64,000 bases of DNA from Myxocyprinus asiaticus (Eukaryota > Chordata > Actinopteri > Cypriniformes > Catostomidae), in the NCBI RefSeq assembly GCF_019703515.2, contig NC_059382.1:13991001-14055000 (forward strand), written 5' to 3'. Numbering within the stretch: the stretch's first letter is position 1; the number at the start of each line of letters is the position of its first letter. The notes under the pieces are model-generated. The model had not been told where the DNA came from, ran no database searches, and saw only the letters and a program-made list of their open reading frames with translations. The position numbers were made by a program, and so were the translations under genes. Below are positions 1 through 11,819 of the stretch, in pieces.

Positions 1-586
1 TAACGGGAGCATTGCAGTTTTGTTTCCTTAAACGTCATCTTCCGAATATCGGGGAATGGAATGCATTTATGGTCGGAGATATCAAGTAGGAATATCTCAC
101 ATCCAACTTGAATGGAATGCAGCATATCCGTGTACCCTGACGAAACAAAATTTATTGCAAGGAAAATTTAAATCGCAAATATTATTAGATCGATTTTTCC
201 AGGTATTATAGACTTCCTTGGTAGATTCATATGAAAAATTATGATTTTTGAATGTCTGTTCGGGAGACGTTCAGTCAAGTTCTGGCTTTCGTGCGTGGAC
301 GTTGGACATTTTTAAAATGTCAATTGGTATTACTAGCTGCGACAATGTATGATGCCCAAAGTCATAGGATGTCTTATTCATTGTGAAACTGTGTTTTCTT
401 AATGGCATGAATCACACTGAAGGCCTAGACTTTTAATGCATGGTCCGCCACTGATTTTAGATGACAATCAAGTTCAGTTGGTTGTTAAATGTTGCTGGAC
501 AAACATACAAGACATAATGCAGTTGTGATGGCAATACTTTAGATTAGATGATTGTTCAAAATAGCCTATTGAATATCAGGAATGTG
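1..586. other. Unannotated, AT-rich
   Basis: I see no exon, RNA gene or recognisable repeat here. If the CLIP3-like gene continues to the left, this is part of its second coding intron. Confidence 0.4.
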
Positions 587-589
587 TCA

Positions 590-770
590 TATGTAAACTC
601 TGATATTACAACGTATACATTTTTCTTTAATAGCTGTGCACACAGCATATACACATCGATGGATGGTCCTTATACTAAGACCAAAAGTTTCCCCCTCTAC
701 TTTATACAGGTTGCCAGCTTGAACAGGGCCATGCTGATTCGCTTTCGTGTCGGAACCGGTGGCAACCTGC
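590..770 (-). pseudogene. PIF/Harbinger transposase (HARBI1-like) fragment
   Basis: The minus strand encodes a short stretch containing YKVEGETFGLSIRTIHRCVY followed by a Cys-Thr-Ala-Ile-Lys helix. This resembles the helix-turn-helix region near the N-terminus of PIF/Harbinger transposases, where a residue run of the type 'VGDTFGVSKSTVHR' precedes the DDE nuclease. Only about 50 residues match, and no DDE catalytic core or terminal repeats are visible around it. It is most likely a decayed insertion inside the CLIP3-like intron. A single exon of a domesticated HARBI1-type host gene is possible but less likely, since no splice-linked neighbours appear. Confidence 0.45.
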
Positions 771-859
771 GATAGGAGCAACATCAGGACCAATGTTACA
801 GTCCTGTCAGAAGGGTAACTCTTCCCTTTTGATTGCAATTCCTCATCTTCTGATTGCAT

Positions 860-1922
860 TTATTTGTGAAATTAAAATGACAGTAAGCTGGCTGATTTCA
901 ATGAATTGTCTCAATACTCTCCCCATTTTACCAAGACTTTGGGGGGGGGAACATTTTAGAGACATCTTGGAGGTGAAAGGTACACAATTAGCGATATACA
1001 CACATTTCTGTATGGAAACGGCTTAAGGGCAAATTTCTTTTGCGATAAACCAAAACGTATTTTACAAATTTGTTACTTTTTTAAGCAAGACGTCATCACG
1101 CACACCATTTAATCGATAAAAGGCCATTTGAATGGAAACAGGCAGAAGACAGCAAATTTCACAAACATTTTTTTACGCATTTTCACATTGTTGATAACAA
1201 AACAGCATGAAAAGTGGATGGAAACTAGACATATGACCCTTTTCAGGACAACATAACTAAAATGAAATCATATAAAATGAGAAACTGTAAATATAGCATG
1301 TCCAAACAGTACAATCCCCTTAGCCATCATAAATAATAATAATAGAAAAAAAGCTGCAAATGATTCACATCATTATTTCAGGATAATAGAGAAGATAGAG
1401 ATTCCCAGCATAGATAGATCACAAATGTTAATAGAAAAGTTTATTAACATAATATAAGAGCAACTGTTAATGTGCAATCTTTCAGCAGGGCAAAGGAACA
1501 CCTTGTTTTAACTTTCTGCCCTCTGCACTCACAGAATCTTTAAATTATTTCCTAAAAACGCTTCAGATGCTAAGTTGACAATATTTGCTCAAACCTGCAT
1601 GAACCAGCTGACTTCTCTCCCAAAAAGTAAAGAGGACAAAGTCTACAACAAGTTTAAACATTCCACGTGGCATTTGAAACCAGACAATTTACCGATAGGT
1701 CATATTTCACAGAAATACGAGTAGGCAAAGGAAACTGAATACATCTCTCTATACATTCAACGTTAAGGACATTATTTATGGTTCACTATTTACTAGGTCA
1801 ATGTCTTTATCCATTAAGTCTAAAACTCATTAATATAAACGTTCAACATTGCAAGAATCAGGACTGTCTATATCTCTGGACATTCCAGAGAAACGCTTAA
1901 AGTTATGGCAGGTTGTCCTCAC
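860..1922. other. Intronic sequence, no gene seen
   Basis: This AT-rich stretch lies 3' of the second CLIP3 coding exon on the minus strand. I searched for the ankyrin-repeat exon expected next in this family and did not find it, so that exon must lie beyond the left edge. Confidence 0.4.
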
Positions 1923-2435
1923 CTCATTGCCTATGATATCGATCTTGTGCTGAACTTGTGGGACCCACTGGCGGACGATGGCGAATAGTTCTGGGATTGT
2001 GGTCAGAGGGTCAATCAGAATTTCCATACAGGCTGGGTCATTTGGGTCAAAGAAGGTGAACGCTGGAATAGAAGCAAGTAAAATGCAGGATGTATCAAAT
2101 GGACAAAGAAGTTTTCAGACAGAAAGTAATAAAACGATGATGCTTTACCACTAGTCTGAGCAGTGAATTTGTAAAATTAGACAAAATCCATATTTCATTT
2201 TTATCATCATGTTTAATAACACATAGAACAGAATTTCCTCTTGTTCAATGTAACATATTTGTAAAAGGCAGAACCAAAGGTTGATCGGGCTGCTGAGAAA
2301 CCCACCATAGTCCTTGGGCAGTGGAGCCTGTGCAGATGGATGCACGATGGGTTTCTTGCGGGGTTCATGAACAGGGCTGATGAACTCTGAGGCTGGTTTT
2401 GCCTCTTCCACCTCAGAAGTTTCCTCTTTAGTCAT
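1923..2435 (-). CDS. clip3: CLIP3-like CAP-Gly linker protein, first two coding exons (partial)
   Basis: Two minus-strand exons are visible. Exon A is 2306-2435, starting with an ATG at 2435 and ending after 'PLPKDY' plus one base before a GT donor. Exon B is 1923-2062, after an AG acceptor, reading AFTFFDPNDPACMEILIDP, then a stretch containing TTIPELFAIVRQWVPQVQ, and ending in 'IIGNE' before a GTGAGG donor. Phases join cleanly (130 + 140 = 270 bases, 90 codons). The text matches the start of CLIP3 (CLIPR-59), a Golgi and plasma-membrane adaptor with ankyrin repeats and two CAP-Gly microtubule-binding domains; CLIP4 is the closest alternative, but the 'VHPSA.APLPKDY' leader favours CLIP3. 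The ankyrin and CAP-Gly exons are not in the window. The acidic N-terminus is less conserved, as usual for this family. Confidence 0.8.
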
Positions 2436-2587
2436 TCTGTTTAATGTGATTGGGCCTGGACATTAAAAATGTACATTGTTTAGACAAATATCCACTGCCA
2501 CTTCAGAACTTCAGTATAAGATGCTGTCAAGTCATGCCATAGTACATGATCTTTTTAACTGGAGCCATGTTGAAGAGATGATTTGGT

Positions 2588-2880
2588 TTTAAAGAGATAG
2601 TTCACCCAAAAATGAAAATTCTGTCACCATTTACTCACTATGTTGTGCCTAAACTGTATGACGTCTTCTATGGAACACAAAAGCAGGCAGAATGACAGCT
2701 TCAATCACCATTCATTTTCACTGTATGGAAAAAGACGCGATGAAACTGAACTGTGATTGAGACTAACATAAAGCCTAATATCTCCATTAGTTTTCCATGG
2801 AGAAAAGAAAGTCATACTGCTTTGGAACAACATGAGGGTGAGTACATTTTGGGTGAACTATCCCTTTAAAGAAATAGTAG
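2588..2880. repeat. Foldback MITE, GTTCACCCAAAA family, copy 1
   Basis: The left end reads AGATAGTTCACCCAAAAATG and the right end is its inverse, TTTTGGGTGAACTATCCC, each bounded by TTAAA-like bases. This is a common nonautonomous palindromic element in cypriniform genomes. It has no ORF. Related copies lie at 30931-31720 and 62805-63628. Confidence 0.75.
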
Positions 2881-3349
2881 CGAGCCATTAAAATTCAGTT
2901 ATCAAGTCTGTCCCAAAAGTTATGCAAGAGAAAAGAGTGACTATTTTGACAATACATCATAAACACTTGATAACTCATTTATCAAATGTTTCGGAATTAA
3001 TCTGGAGTAATCTGTGACTATTCTTCCATTAAAACATGGGACACTAAAAGAATAACATCCCCTTTTGCACCCTCAGCACAGGTCAAAAACATCCACAAGG
3101 AATCTGCCTTTATTTTCTAATGTTACTCTTCCAACATCCTATTGCACGCATTCATTGCGATTAATGTGCATGGATCTCATCATTTAATGTAAACATCACA
3201 ATGTCGATGACAGCCAAAAACAACATATTAAGAATAAGATGAGCTCTAAATAATCACCAAATGACACATAACTTAAAGTTACAACAAATACAAAAACAGC
3301 AGCATAAATAAATTTGGCAAATGGTATAGCTATAAAGTAAGTAAACGGC
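2881..3349. other. No feature seen
   Basis: AT-rich intronic sequence of the CLIP3-like gene between a MITE and an L2 insertion. No exon or repeat was recognised. Confidence 0.4.
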
Positions 3350-5452
3350 AAATCAAGTCAAATCCCTTTATTGTCACTCAACCACATACACAAGAGCAAC
3401 AGTGGGTGAAAGTCTTGTGTGCAGTTCCAAGCAACATAGCAGTCATGACAGCGATACATGACAGTGAGACATATACCAATTTACAATAAACATCAGATTA
3501 ACACAACACAATTTACATATCTAATATACACATAATTACACACAACACAATATACAAATAATAATATACAATGTACAGTATACAATACACACAATATAGA
3601 ATACACATACAATATAGAATACACAGTATACAATAAAAATAGTATATATAAAATATACAGTAGGCTGTACTGACATTCAGGCTGTCAGTTTATAGTCAGT
3701 TGCCAGTGTGTTGTTAAGAGAGAATATAATTTATGACAGTCCAGTGTAAGATTAATAAAGTGTAGTGCTGAAGTATATTGATCGTGAGAGATCAAGTGTT
3801 CAGAAGTCTGATTGCTTGGGGGAAGAAGCTGTCATGAATTCGGCTGGTGCGGGTCCTGATGCTGCGATACTGCCTGCCTGATGGTAGCAGTGAGAGCAGC
3901 CCATGGCTCGGGTGGCTGAAGTCTGATGATCCTCTGAGATTTTTTCACACACCACCTGGTATATATGTCCTGGAGGGAGGGAAGCTCACCTCCGACGATG
4001 TGTCTGGCAGTTCGCACCACCCTTTGCAGGGCTTTGTGGTTGAGGGCAGTGCTGTTGCCATACCAGGCAGTGATGCAGCCAGTCAAGATGCTCTCTACAG
4101 TGCTGGTGTAGAACTGTGTGAGGATGTGGTGGTTCATTCCAAAATTCCTCAGCTGTCTCAGGAAGAAGAGGCACTGGTGAGCCTTCTTCACAATGGCCTC
4201 AGAGTGGACGGACAATGTGAGTTCTCAGTGATGTGGACACAGAGGAACTTGAAGCTACTGACTCTCTCCACTGGTGCTCCATTGATGGTGATGAGGCTGT
4301 GTTCTCTGTCTTTTCTCCTGAAGTCCACCACAAGCTCCTTGGTCTTGCTGACGTTGAGGGAGAGGTTGTGCTCCTGACACCAGCGTGTCAGAGTGTGCAC
4401 TGCCTCTCTGTAGGCTGTTTCATCATTGTCAGTGATCAGACTTACCACCGTCATATCATCAGCAAACTTAATGATGGCATTAGAGCTATGTGTTGCCACA
4501 CAGTCATGTGTGTATGTGTTTCTCATCAAGCCTGGAGGGCACTATGGTGTTGAATGCTGAGCTGTAGTCTACAAACAGCATTCTCATATATGTGTTCCTT
4601 TTTTCCAGATGGGAGAGAGTAGTGTGTAGTGTAGATGCAATGGCATCATCATTGGAGCGGTAGTTGCGGTAAGCAAACTGCAGTGGGTCCAGTGAGGTAG
4701 GCAGCACAGAGCAGATGTAATCTCTGATTAGTCTCTCAAAGCTTTTGCTGATGATGGGGGTCAGAGCAACAGGACGCCAGTCATTTAAGCAAGTGATTTT
4801 GGATTGCTTTGGTACAGGCACAGTGGTGGACGTTTTAAAGCATGTGGGGACTACAGACAAAGAGAGGGAAAGGTTGAAAATGTCCGTAAAAACACCAGCC
4901 AATTTGTTCACTCACGCTCTGATGACGCGGCCCGGAATGCCGTGGCTTTACGGATATTCACCTAACGGAAGGATCGGGTTACATCCGCTACAGAGACGGA
5001 GAGTGAACTAACCTCTGTAGCTTCGGCCGCGAGAGCTCTCTCCGCAAGTGCGGCGTAATTTCCCTCGAAACGAGCATAAAAAGTATTTAGCTCATCCGGG
5101 AGAGAGGCAGCGGTGTTCACGGCGGAGTTTTTATTCCCTTTGAAGTCCGTGATGACATTAATTCCCTGTCACATGCTTCTAGAGTCGGTGGTGTTGAACT
5201 GTCCTTCAATCTTGTCCTTGTACTGGCGTTTGGCTGCTCTGATAGTGTTGCGGAGGGCATAACTGGCTTGTTTATGCTCCTCCGCGTTCCTAGAATTAAA
5301 AGCGGAGGTCCGTGCATTAAGTGCCGCACGAACATCGCTATTAATCCATGGTTTCTGGTTGGGGTAGATCAGTATTGTTTTGGTCGGTACAACATCCTCT
5401 ATGCACTTCCTGATGAAATACGTTACGCTATCAGCGTAGAGCTCGATGTCAT
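3350..5452 (-). mobile_element. 5'-truncated L2-clade LINE, degenerate
   Basis: The minus strand carries the 3' part of an L2 non-LTR retrotransposon of the same family as the near-complete copy at 37041-40616. Reading 5' to 3' from 5452, I see the linker and RT start (4504-4911, with '[11 protein letters not shown]'), the FADD catalytic box (4188-4529) and the C-terminal region (3832-4215). The frame is broken several times. Relative to the longer copy, roughly 175 bp between the AFNTIVPS region and the FADD segment are missing. Homology stops at about 5452, giving the 5' truncation typical of target-primed reverse transcription. The 3' end near 3350 carries only a weak AATCAAGTCAAATCC-type tail. 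It lies in the long 5' intron proposed for the CLIP3-like gene and cannot make protein. Confidence 0.85.
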
Positions 5453-8347
5453 AAATTTAGTTATACCGTAATGCATTACTGGGAACTCAATTGCCGCTTA
5501 TTATTACAGTACTACTAGACACAGATCGCACACCTTGCTAATGCTCATGTTTGACAGAAACGCAAAAAAATAAGTCATGATAAATATTACTTTGTGGCTA
5601 TTTGAGGTTTACTTTGTTTAAAGGATTGCAGAAACAGTGCTTGTCAAAGCATAGGGCTTGTCAAGTTTTTTAAAGAATAATCTGAGGAAGAAATTCAGAC
5701 ACTGTCATTGCAAAACACTCACACAGAGTGAAAATACAGTATAAGCAATTAATCTGCAAAATAATCCAAATTAGCATCTCTGCAAAGATCTGCTCTCTAA
5801 GAGGCATGTGTTTATACTTTGCATATATTTATATTTGTTTATTTTTATAATTTTTTTGAGGTATTGTGTTTATAGGCCCTATTTAAATGTGTAATTTTAT
5901 TTAGATGTTATTTTCCCCAAATTGCTGTAGCTACCAGATTTTTTTGTTTTGTTTTTTGTTTTTACTTCTATTCACTTTTGCACATATTCTGGCCAATGTT
6001 TTGTTCCATTGATTGATTTTGCTGCTCTGAATAAACATTTACACATAGTTACGTGGGCAGTTGACATAAAATGTCAAGCATTGCCAGCGGTGTGACACTT
6101 TCTTCACCTAAAAGTGCATTTACTTATCTTGTATAGTATAATTATACTTGCAGATTCCATGACCACATATTAATTGAGACAATAGTTTATTTCTACTTTG
6201 AAAGTTGATTATAATGGTGAAAAACTTAAAACTGTGATGTAGAGCTTATTTGTTTAGTGCTTTCTCTTAAAAATAATCCACTCATTATGTTTGCAGTGGT
6301 TTTATGGATGTTTTAATGTTATGACAATTTTCACACATGGGCCCACGAGTCAGCCTTGCATGTCATGATCCTTTACTCCACAGATGTCCCTCCCTGTGGG
6401 CTCTAAGTTTAGTATGTTTAGTCTGACGGAGCGGAGTGAGTCACAGCTTCCAGCACTGTCGGCCTGAACAGAGGAAAGACCAGGCCTTACACAACCCACT
6501 ACCCCATCTTACTAAAGAACCATGCTGAATTAAAGTAACTGTAAATTACACTGATATCTTTGACAATCATAGCTGTTATCCTGCTGCAATTCAGATGTAA
6601 ATATCAGCAATAAAAATAACATTCAGAGACAAGTCTCAAGTAAATGGACGAACACATGCTTCCAGAACCATGCAAAGTGCCTTTTGAATTACCATTTAAG
6701 ATATGTTACTAACTTATATCCTTTTTACATATTTATTTATGAAATACCTGCAATGTACTGTATGTAATTAAGAGGAATTTTGCAACTAGATCACATCTGA
6801 AGACTAGAGGTACTTGTTATTTAGAAATTGTTATTTATTCCAGTTCTATTCTATTCAACGGGATCCATCACAATCCCCATTTTAGGAGATGTTTGGTTAC
6901 TCAGTATTTGATATTGTTAAGCAATGCCAGTGTCTCTGTAAAGATTTTTTTGTTTCTTTTTAGGAGAGAAATTATCAAAGTAAAAATAAGCATACAATAG
7001 TACTCACTCTTTCTAATCATGCACAACACATTCATCAAATGGATCTACACTGCTTCTGGAATATGATATAAGACCTCAGATTAGCCGTCAGTGGTACTGC
7101 AAGCTTGCAATGTCCTTCTTTTTTTGTCTGTGGAAGACTTTGGTGGTGCTTATGCACTAAAATGATGTAAGTCCAAGTATGGATTAAGACCTGAGAGGCC
7201 CATGGGCCGGTACACCGTGGAGGCCCCCCATAACGTTATTACATTCACCTTTATGCGCTACAGGACGCTTGTTAGATTTGGTTGGATTTTTCAAATAGAT
7301 GGAAGAAAAGTTTGTAGCAATGTCTGACACGGCCAATTATGTACTTTTTAATTATGAACTGATTCAAAATCATGCGTTATTATTAAGGATGTGCACAGTA
7401 ATTAAATATCAAAATCATTATTTGGTTATTCTGCACCTGTATAGAGTTCTTCAGCCCGATATGAGTCCGACGGTACCCAACAAACCTACAGGTTTTGGGC
7501 CAGGTTCAGGTCAGTTTTTCAAGTAAGCTATATAGCGAATCACGGGCTGTTCACACGTGCGTCTGAGCTGTTTTTAAATAGTTTTTCTACGTAAACACAC
7601 ACTGGACGGACGTCTTTGGTCAATGAGCCGCACCACAACTCAGGACCGTGGCATATTTTTGACACAGAAATAAGTTTTAAAGAACTTTAACATTTATAAA
7701 CGCATCTCGAGACACCTGTGCACTGTTTCACCACTTGTTGCACTTCATCAAGCTTTTTCAGCGCTGGTGTCACAAATCAACATTCTGATGAATTTCAAGT
7801 TGCAAAGAGGAATGTGACTGTTACACATTATTCCAGATTGTTTTTCACCTGGCAAAATTTCAGCACTTGTTAAACAGTGAGCCAATGTCCCCCCGCCCCC
7901 CCTTTTGCTCTGGTGTGCAGACAATAATTACACAAGTTAAATGCAGAATCATTTAAAAATCAGATCATCCCGTAGAAGTCCTTTGGGTTTAGAGGCCCTT
8001 GGGCAACGACCCAATTGGCCGGTGGTTAATCTTTCCCTGTGTAAATCAATCACACCCATTGACCTTAGCAAGAGATTTTCCATTCTTGCAATGGAAACTG
8101 GCAAGTTCCTTCCATCAGATCTGAAATAATTTTGAAAATTACATCCATAACAGCATAATTTCTCAGTGTGCATAACTACTGCAATGTTAAGATTCAAAGA
8201 TCAAAGCTTTCTCAATTTCTTAATTTAAAAATACAATATACTGTAGATAAAAAAATATATATATTCAACTAAAATTGGGTAAATACCTGAAAATTGTTTT
8301 TGTTTGAAGAGTCCCTTATACAAAACCTCCAAGCACAACTAATGACA
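5453..8347. other. Long stretch without a recognised gene
   Basis: About 2.9 kb, mostly AT-rich. I found no spliced coding exon, RNA gene or intact element. A short reading frame at 7299-7526 has no recognisable domain. A GC-richer patch around 6330-6500 stands out by composition only, so it could be a conserved noncoding block or nothing. Confidence 0.35.
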
Positions 8348-9506
8348 CTCGATTGGTACTTTTATTCACCAAAGTGGCATTCAACTGATCACAATGTATA
8401 GTCAGGACATTAATAATGTGAAAAACTACTATTACAATTTGAAAACAATTTCAGAACTTCTTAAACTAATTTAAAGAGTTCTCATCAAAAAATCCTCCAT
8501 GTGCAACAATGACAGCTTTGCAGATTCTTGCCATTCTAGCTGTCAGTTTCTCCATATACTCAGGTGACATTTCACCCCATGCTTCCTGTAGCACTTGCCT
8601 TGTCTGGCACTTCTCACGCACCTTACAGTCTAGCTGATCCCACAAAAGCTCAATGGGGTTAAGATCCATAACACTCTTTTCCAATTATCTGTTGCCAATG
8701 TCTGTGTTTCTTTGCCCACTCTAACCTTTTCTTTTTGTTTTTCTGTTTCAAAAGTGGCTTTTTCTTTGCAATTCTTCCCATAAGGCCTGCACCCCTGACT
8801 CTTTTCTTTACTCTTGCACATGAAACTGGTGTTGAGCGGGTAGAATTCAATGAAGCTGTCAGGTGAGGACATGTGAGGCATCTATTTCTCAAACTAGAAA
8901 CTCTGATGTACTTATCCTCTTGTTTAGTTGTACCTCTGGCCTTCCACATCTCTTTCTGTCCTTGTTAGAGCCAGTTGTCCTTTGTCTTTGAAGACTGTAG
9001 TGTACACCTTTGTATGAAATCTTCAGTTTTTTTGGAAATTTCAAGCATTGTATAGCCTTCATTCCTCAAAACAATGATTGACTGACGAGGTTCTGGAGAA
9101 AGCTGTTTCTTTTTTGCCATTTTTGAGCTAATATTGACCTTAAGACAAGCCAGTCTATTGCATACTGTGGCAACTCAAAAACAAACACAAAGACAATGTT
9201 AAGATTAATTTAACCAAATAGCTTTCAACTGTGTTTAATATAATGGCAAGTGATTTTCTAGTACCAAATGTGCAATTTAGCATGATTACTCAAGGATAAG
9301 GTGTTGGAGTGATGGCTGCTGGAAATGGGGCCTGTCTAGATTTTATCAAAAATGTATTTTTTCAAATAGTGATGGTGCTGGTTTTTTACATCAGTAATGT
9401 CCTGACTATACTTTGTGATCACTCGAATGCCACTTTGTTGAATTAAAGTACCAATTTCCTTCCGAAACAGCAAAATCTGTAAATTTTTCCAAACTTCTGG
9501 CTGCCA

Positions 9507-9507
<1 letters not shown>
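8348..9507 (-). mobile_element. Tc1-like DNA transposon, internally deleted
   Basis: Inverted arms are visible at about 8351-8425 and 9386-9456 (shared core ATTGGTACTTTAATTCA and AAAGTGGCATTC, with mismatches). The right end finishes in CTGGCTGCCAG before TA repeats, a Tc1-type end with TA target choice. The minus strand encodes transposase pieces: the N-terminal DNA-binding region (8659-8949, 'TTKQEDKYIRVSSLRNR') and the C-terminal 'MDLNPIELLWDQLD' block (8466-8684). These are fused in different frames, with the central catalytic DDE segment missing, so no active enzyme can be made. The left terminus beyond the arm is diverged or lost. A fragment of the same transposase lies at 33290-33480. 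Confidence 0.8.

Positions 9508-9562
<55 letters not shown>
9508..9562. repeat. (TA)n microsatellite
   Basis: About 55 bp of pure TA repeats abut the right end of the Tc1 relic. The repeat may have grown from the TA target duplication. Confidence 0.9.
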
Positions 9563-10130
9563 TGTATATGCCTATATTTAATTTGTTAAACTAATAATCA
9601 ACAAAATAAAGACTGTTCACTCATTTATTCAAATGCTGTCATCAATCACCCCATGAATTAAATACAGGTTGGTCTATATGATAAAAAGCTTTAGAATCAT
9701 TACACAAATGCCTCAAAAGATATTTAAGTCTCATCGCTGGATATTGTTTTTAGGATATTCTAATCTACAATAATCCACCAAAAAGGGGTGTATTCAGAAA
9801 TGGATCACTGACAAATGCAATGTGCACAGTATTACTGATAAAAAATAAAAAATAAAAAAAAATCAAATCGATATTGATAAACCATAATAAACTAAAAGCG
9901 GTATCTCGCGACAAAACATACAGACGCAGTTCCACTACTAGACTACTAGTTAATCACGTTTTCTTTAAAGCATTTTAGTCTTTTTTTCCGTGTCAACAAG
10001 AAAACATGAACGCTCAATCACGCAGCACATAAAAAACGATCAGGCTACGGTTCACACGCTGAAAAACACGATTGATATTTACATCCCGTTAATAATCTTT
10101 ATTGACACAGCAATATAATATACGTCTCAC
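9563..10130. other. No feature seen
   Basis: AT-rich sequence with a short A-rich run near 9840. No exon or element was recognised. Confidence 0.35.
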
Positions 10131-10250
10131 CTGAAAACAAGCCAAAATCGTGATTTCCTGTCCCTCTTCTTTCGGTCGTTGTTGTCAGCGTCGTGTTGGG
10201 AGAAATGTGATGGAGTATGGAGGGATGCTGCGCCTAGTCCTTTTCTCTCT
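10131..10250 (-). other. Possible noncoding first exon of the CLIP3-like gene
   Basis: On the minus strand a GC-richer segment with several CpG dinucleotides ends at 10131 with CAG followed by GTGAGA, a good splice donor. It lies about 7.7 kb 5' of the first CLIP3 coding exon, where a 5' UTR exon would be expected. This is inference from composition and the donor only. The start is not defined, and the same bases could be read as an acceptor (TTGTTTTCAG). Transcript data would decide. Confidence 0.3.
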
Positions 10251-10424
10251 GCCAGCGTCACGGATCTGACTCACGCCTGGACCATTCTCCTCCAAGCTCC
10301 ATTCACATCTCTCAACCAAACTTGACCTTCATTCTAGAATTTGAATAATAGGGTTCAAAACAGTGTTACTATGAATGCAAACTTTAATACAGTGAAAAAG
10401 ACACTCTATTAGCATAACACACAC

Positions 10425-10427
<3 letters not shown>

Positions 10428-10484
<57 letters not shown>
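10428..10484. repeat. (CA)n microsatellite
   Basis: A near-perfect run of CA dinucleotides of about 55 bp. Confidence 0.9.
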
Positions 10485-10485
<1 letters not shown>

Positions 10486-10496
10486 CACACTTTCAC

Positions 10497-11013
10497 CTTT
10501 TGCTGACCCTTTATGCTTCGCAGAGCTAATGTGTGCTTCTAAATCACTTGCACCTTTATTTGCAACTGACACATAAGTGCCAGCTTTACATGTCATACAT
10601 TCTGCTTCCTACGGATCTCGTCCTGGACGAAAGCATGGGAATTTTTTGTGCAAATCTTCTGTAAATTTGCACTTTCGTTTGGGCATTGTTTCCACTCAGC
10701 TGTCATTTGCTGCTACTGAAGCAACTGTTTCGCGCGTTCGCGGAGAGATTGACAGGCAGGAATTTGACCAATAGTTGCTGCAAGCATCTTATAATCGACC
10801 AATTGGTGTGCGAGAAGGCGGGACTTACAAAGGGGGGTTAAAGCAATGCAAATATGCGCGCACACACAATGAAGTATTAGACCAGATGTACATCATATGC
10901 AACTAAAGCAGAATCCTGGACATTTTCGCAAATTTAGAAATCCCGGCCGGATGCTTTTTTAAGGTCCAAAAAAGAGGACATGTCCAGGAAAAAGAGGATG
11001 TATGGACACCCTA
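10497..11013 (-). mobile_element. hAT-type transposon 5' end with BED-like zinc-finger fragment
   Basis: The minus strand has an ATG at 10686 followed by MPKRKCKFTEDLHKK, then 'FPCFRPGRDP', a TAG stop, 'EAECMTCKAGTYVSVANKGA' and 'HISSAKHKG'. The C-x2-C and H-x4-H spacing fits the BED-like zinc finger at the start of a hAT transposase family (also seen in host C17orf113/ZBED-type genes). About 330 bp upstream, the minus strand begins with TAGGGTGTCCATACATCC near 11013, which looks like the terminal inverted repeat. The rest of the transposase is missing to the left, where a CA microsatellite follows. The in-frame stop shows it is dead. Confidence 0.55.
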
Positions 11014-11647
11014 CCTTACCCCGATTCACTACGGTAAGCCTATAATAATTATTTTTATTTTAGAGCTGTACTTCCATCAGTCATTCGTGCGTGTTTACGT
11101 CACATCCGTAAATAAAGAAAAGAAGGTCCAGCTAGCTACAGCGCATGTATATGTGCAGTGATAGGCGTGGTGGAAGTTTGAAGCTGACAGCTTGTAGCCA
11201 AAACACATGAGCAACATTGACCAAGGATCATTCAAAAAGGCAACCATCTGGGGAATCACCCGTTTTCAAAATAAAGAAACCTCAAACCGAGAAGAGTCTG
11301 CAAGCAAAAAGGGAAAGCGACAGAGCCCCGTAATAAAACACGAAACAACATCGGCTTGGCTTTTTCATAGGTGGGGACAACTCCAAGAAAGGATTTAAAA
11401 CTGACTCAGAGATGGAGTTTTTCTCGCTGGATAGGTAAGATATTTTTATTGGACCAATAAAATTAAGAGCCAGGTCTGTACCCTTTTATTGGACCGTTTC
11501 TTAGTGTAGTAGTCCGTTAGATAGCATTAGCCACTCAAATGGGGCATTTTAATATGGATTGTGATACTGCAGTGCTTTCAATTTAAATTTCGAGGAAGGA
11601 CAAAGGGAAAACAACAAACTAATTTATACTAGGGATGTGCTGAACAC
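11014..11647. other. Unassigned sequence with a short ORF
   Basis: A 63-codon reading frame at 11207-11398 (+) is rich in Lys, Ser and Glu and has no domain I recognise. A GTAAGA donor-like site follows at about 11432. It may be a relic of a transposon exon. Nothing else was seen. Confidence 0.3.
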
Positions 11648-11792
11648 TTCCATGGCCTCTCCCCTCGAGCCTCCTACGGCTCTGCCTTCCATGGCCTCTC
11701 CCCTCGAGCATCCCACGGCTCCGCCTTCCATGGCTTTGCCCCTCGAACCTCCCACGGCTCCACCTTCCATGGCTTCGCCCCTCGAGCCTCCT
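11648..11792 (+). repeat. 39-bp coding-type tandem repeat
   Basis: About 3.7 copies of a 39-bp unit beginning CCATGGCCTCTCCCCTCGAG. In the plus frame each unit reads as 13 residues of the type SMASPLEPPTAPP, and no copy has a stop. Proline-rich repeats like this occur in reading frames next to the LTRs of some fish LTR elements, compare 47702-48109. It may be a stray piece of such an element; there is no start-to-stop gene here. Confidence 0.7.
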
Positions 11793-11819
11793 CCTATTAT
11801 ATTAAGTTATAATACCGGC

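Noticed and set aside
590..770. Harbinger-like text considered as a host HARBI1 exon
   Set aside because: Only about 50 residues, with no DDE domain and no matching exon nearby; kept as a transposon fragment.
7299..7526. 75-residue frame on the plus strand
   Set aside because: No domain, splice context or homology recognised; treated as chance.
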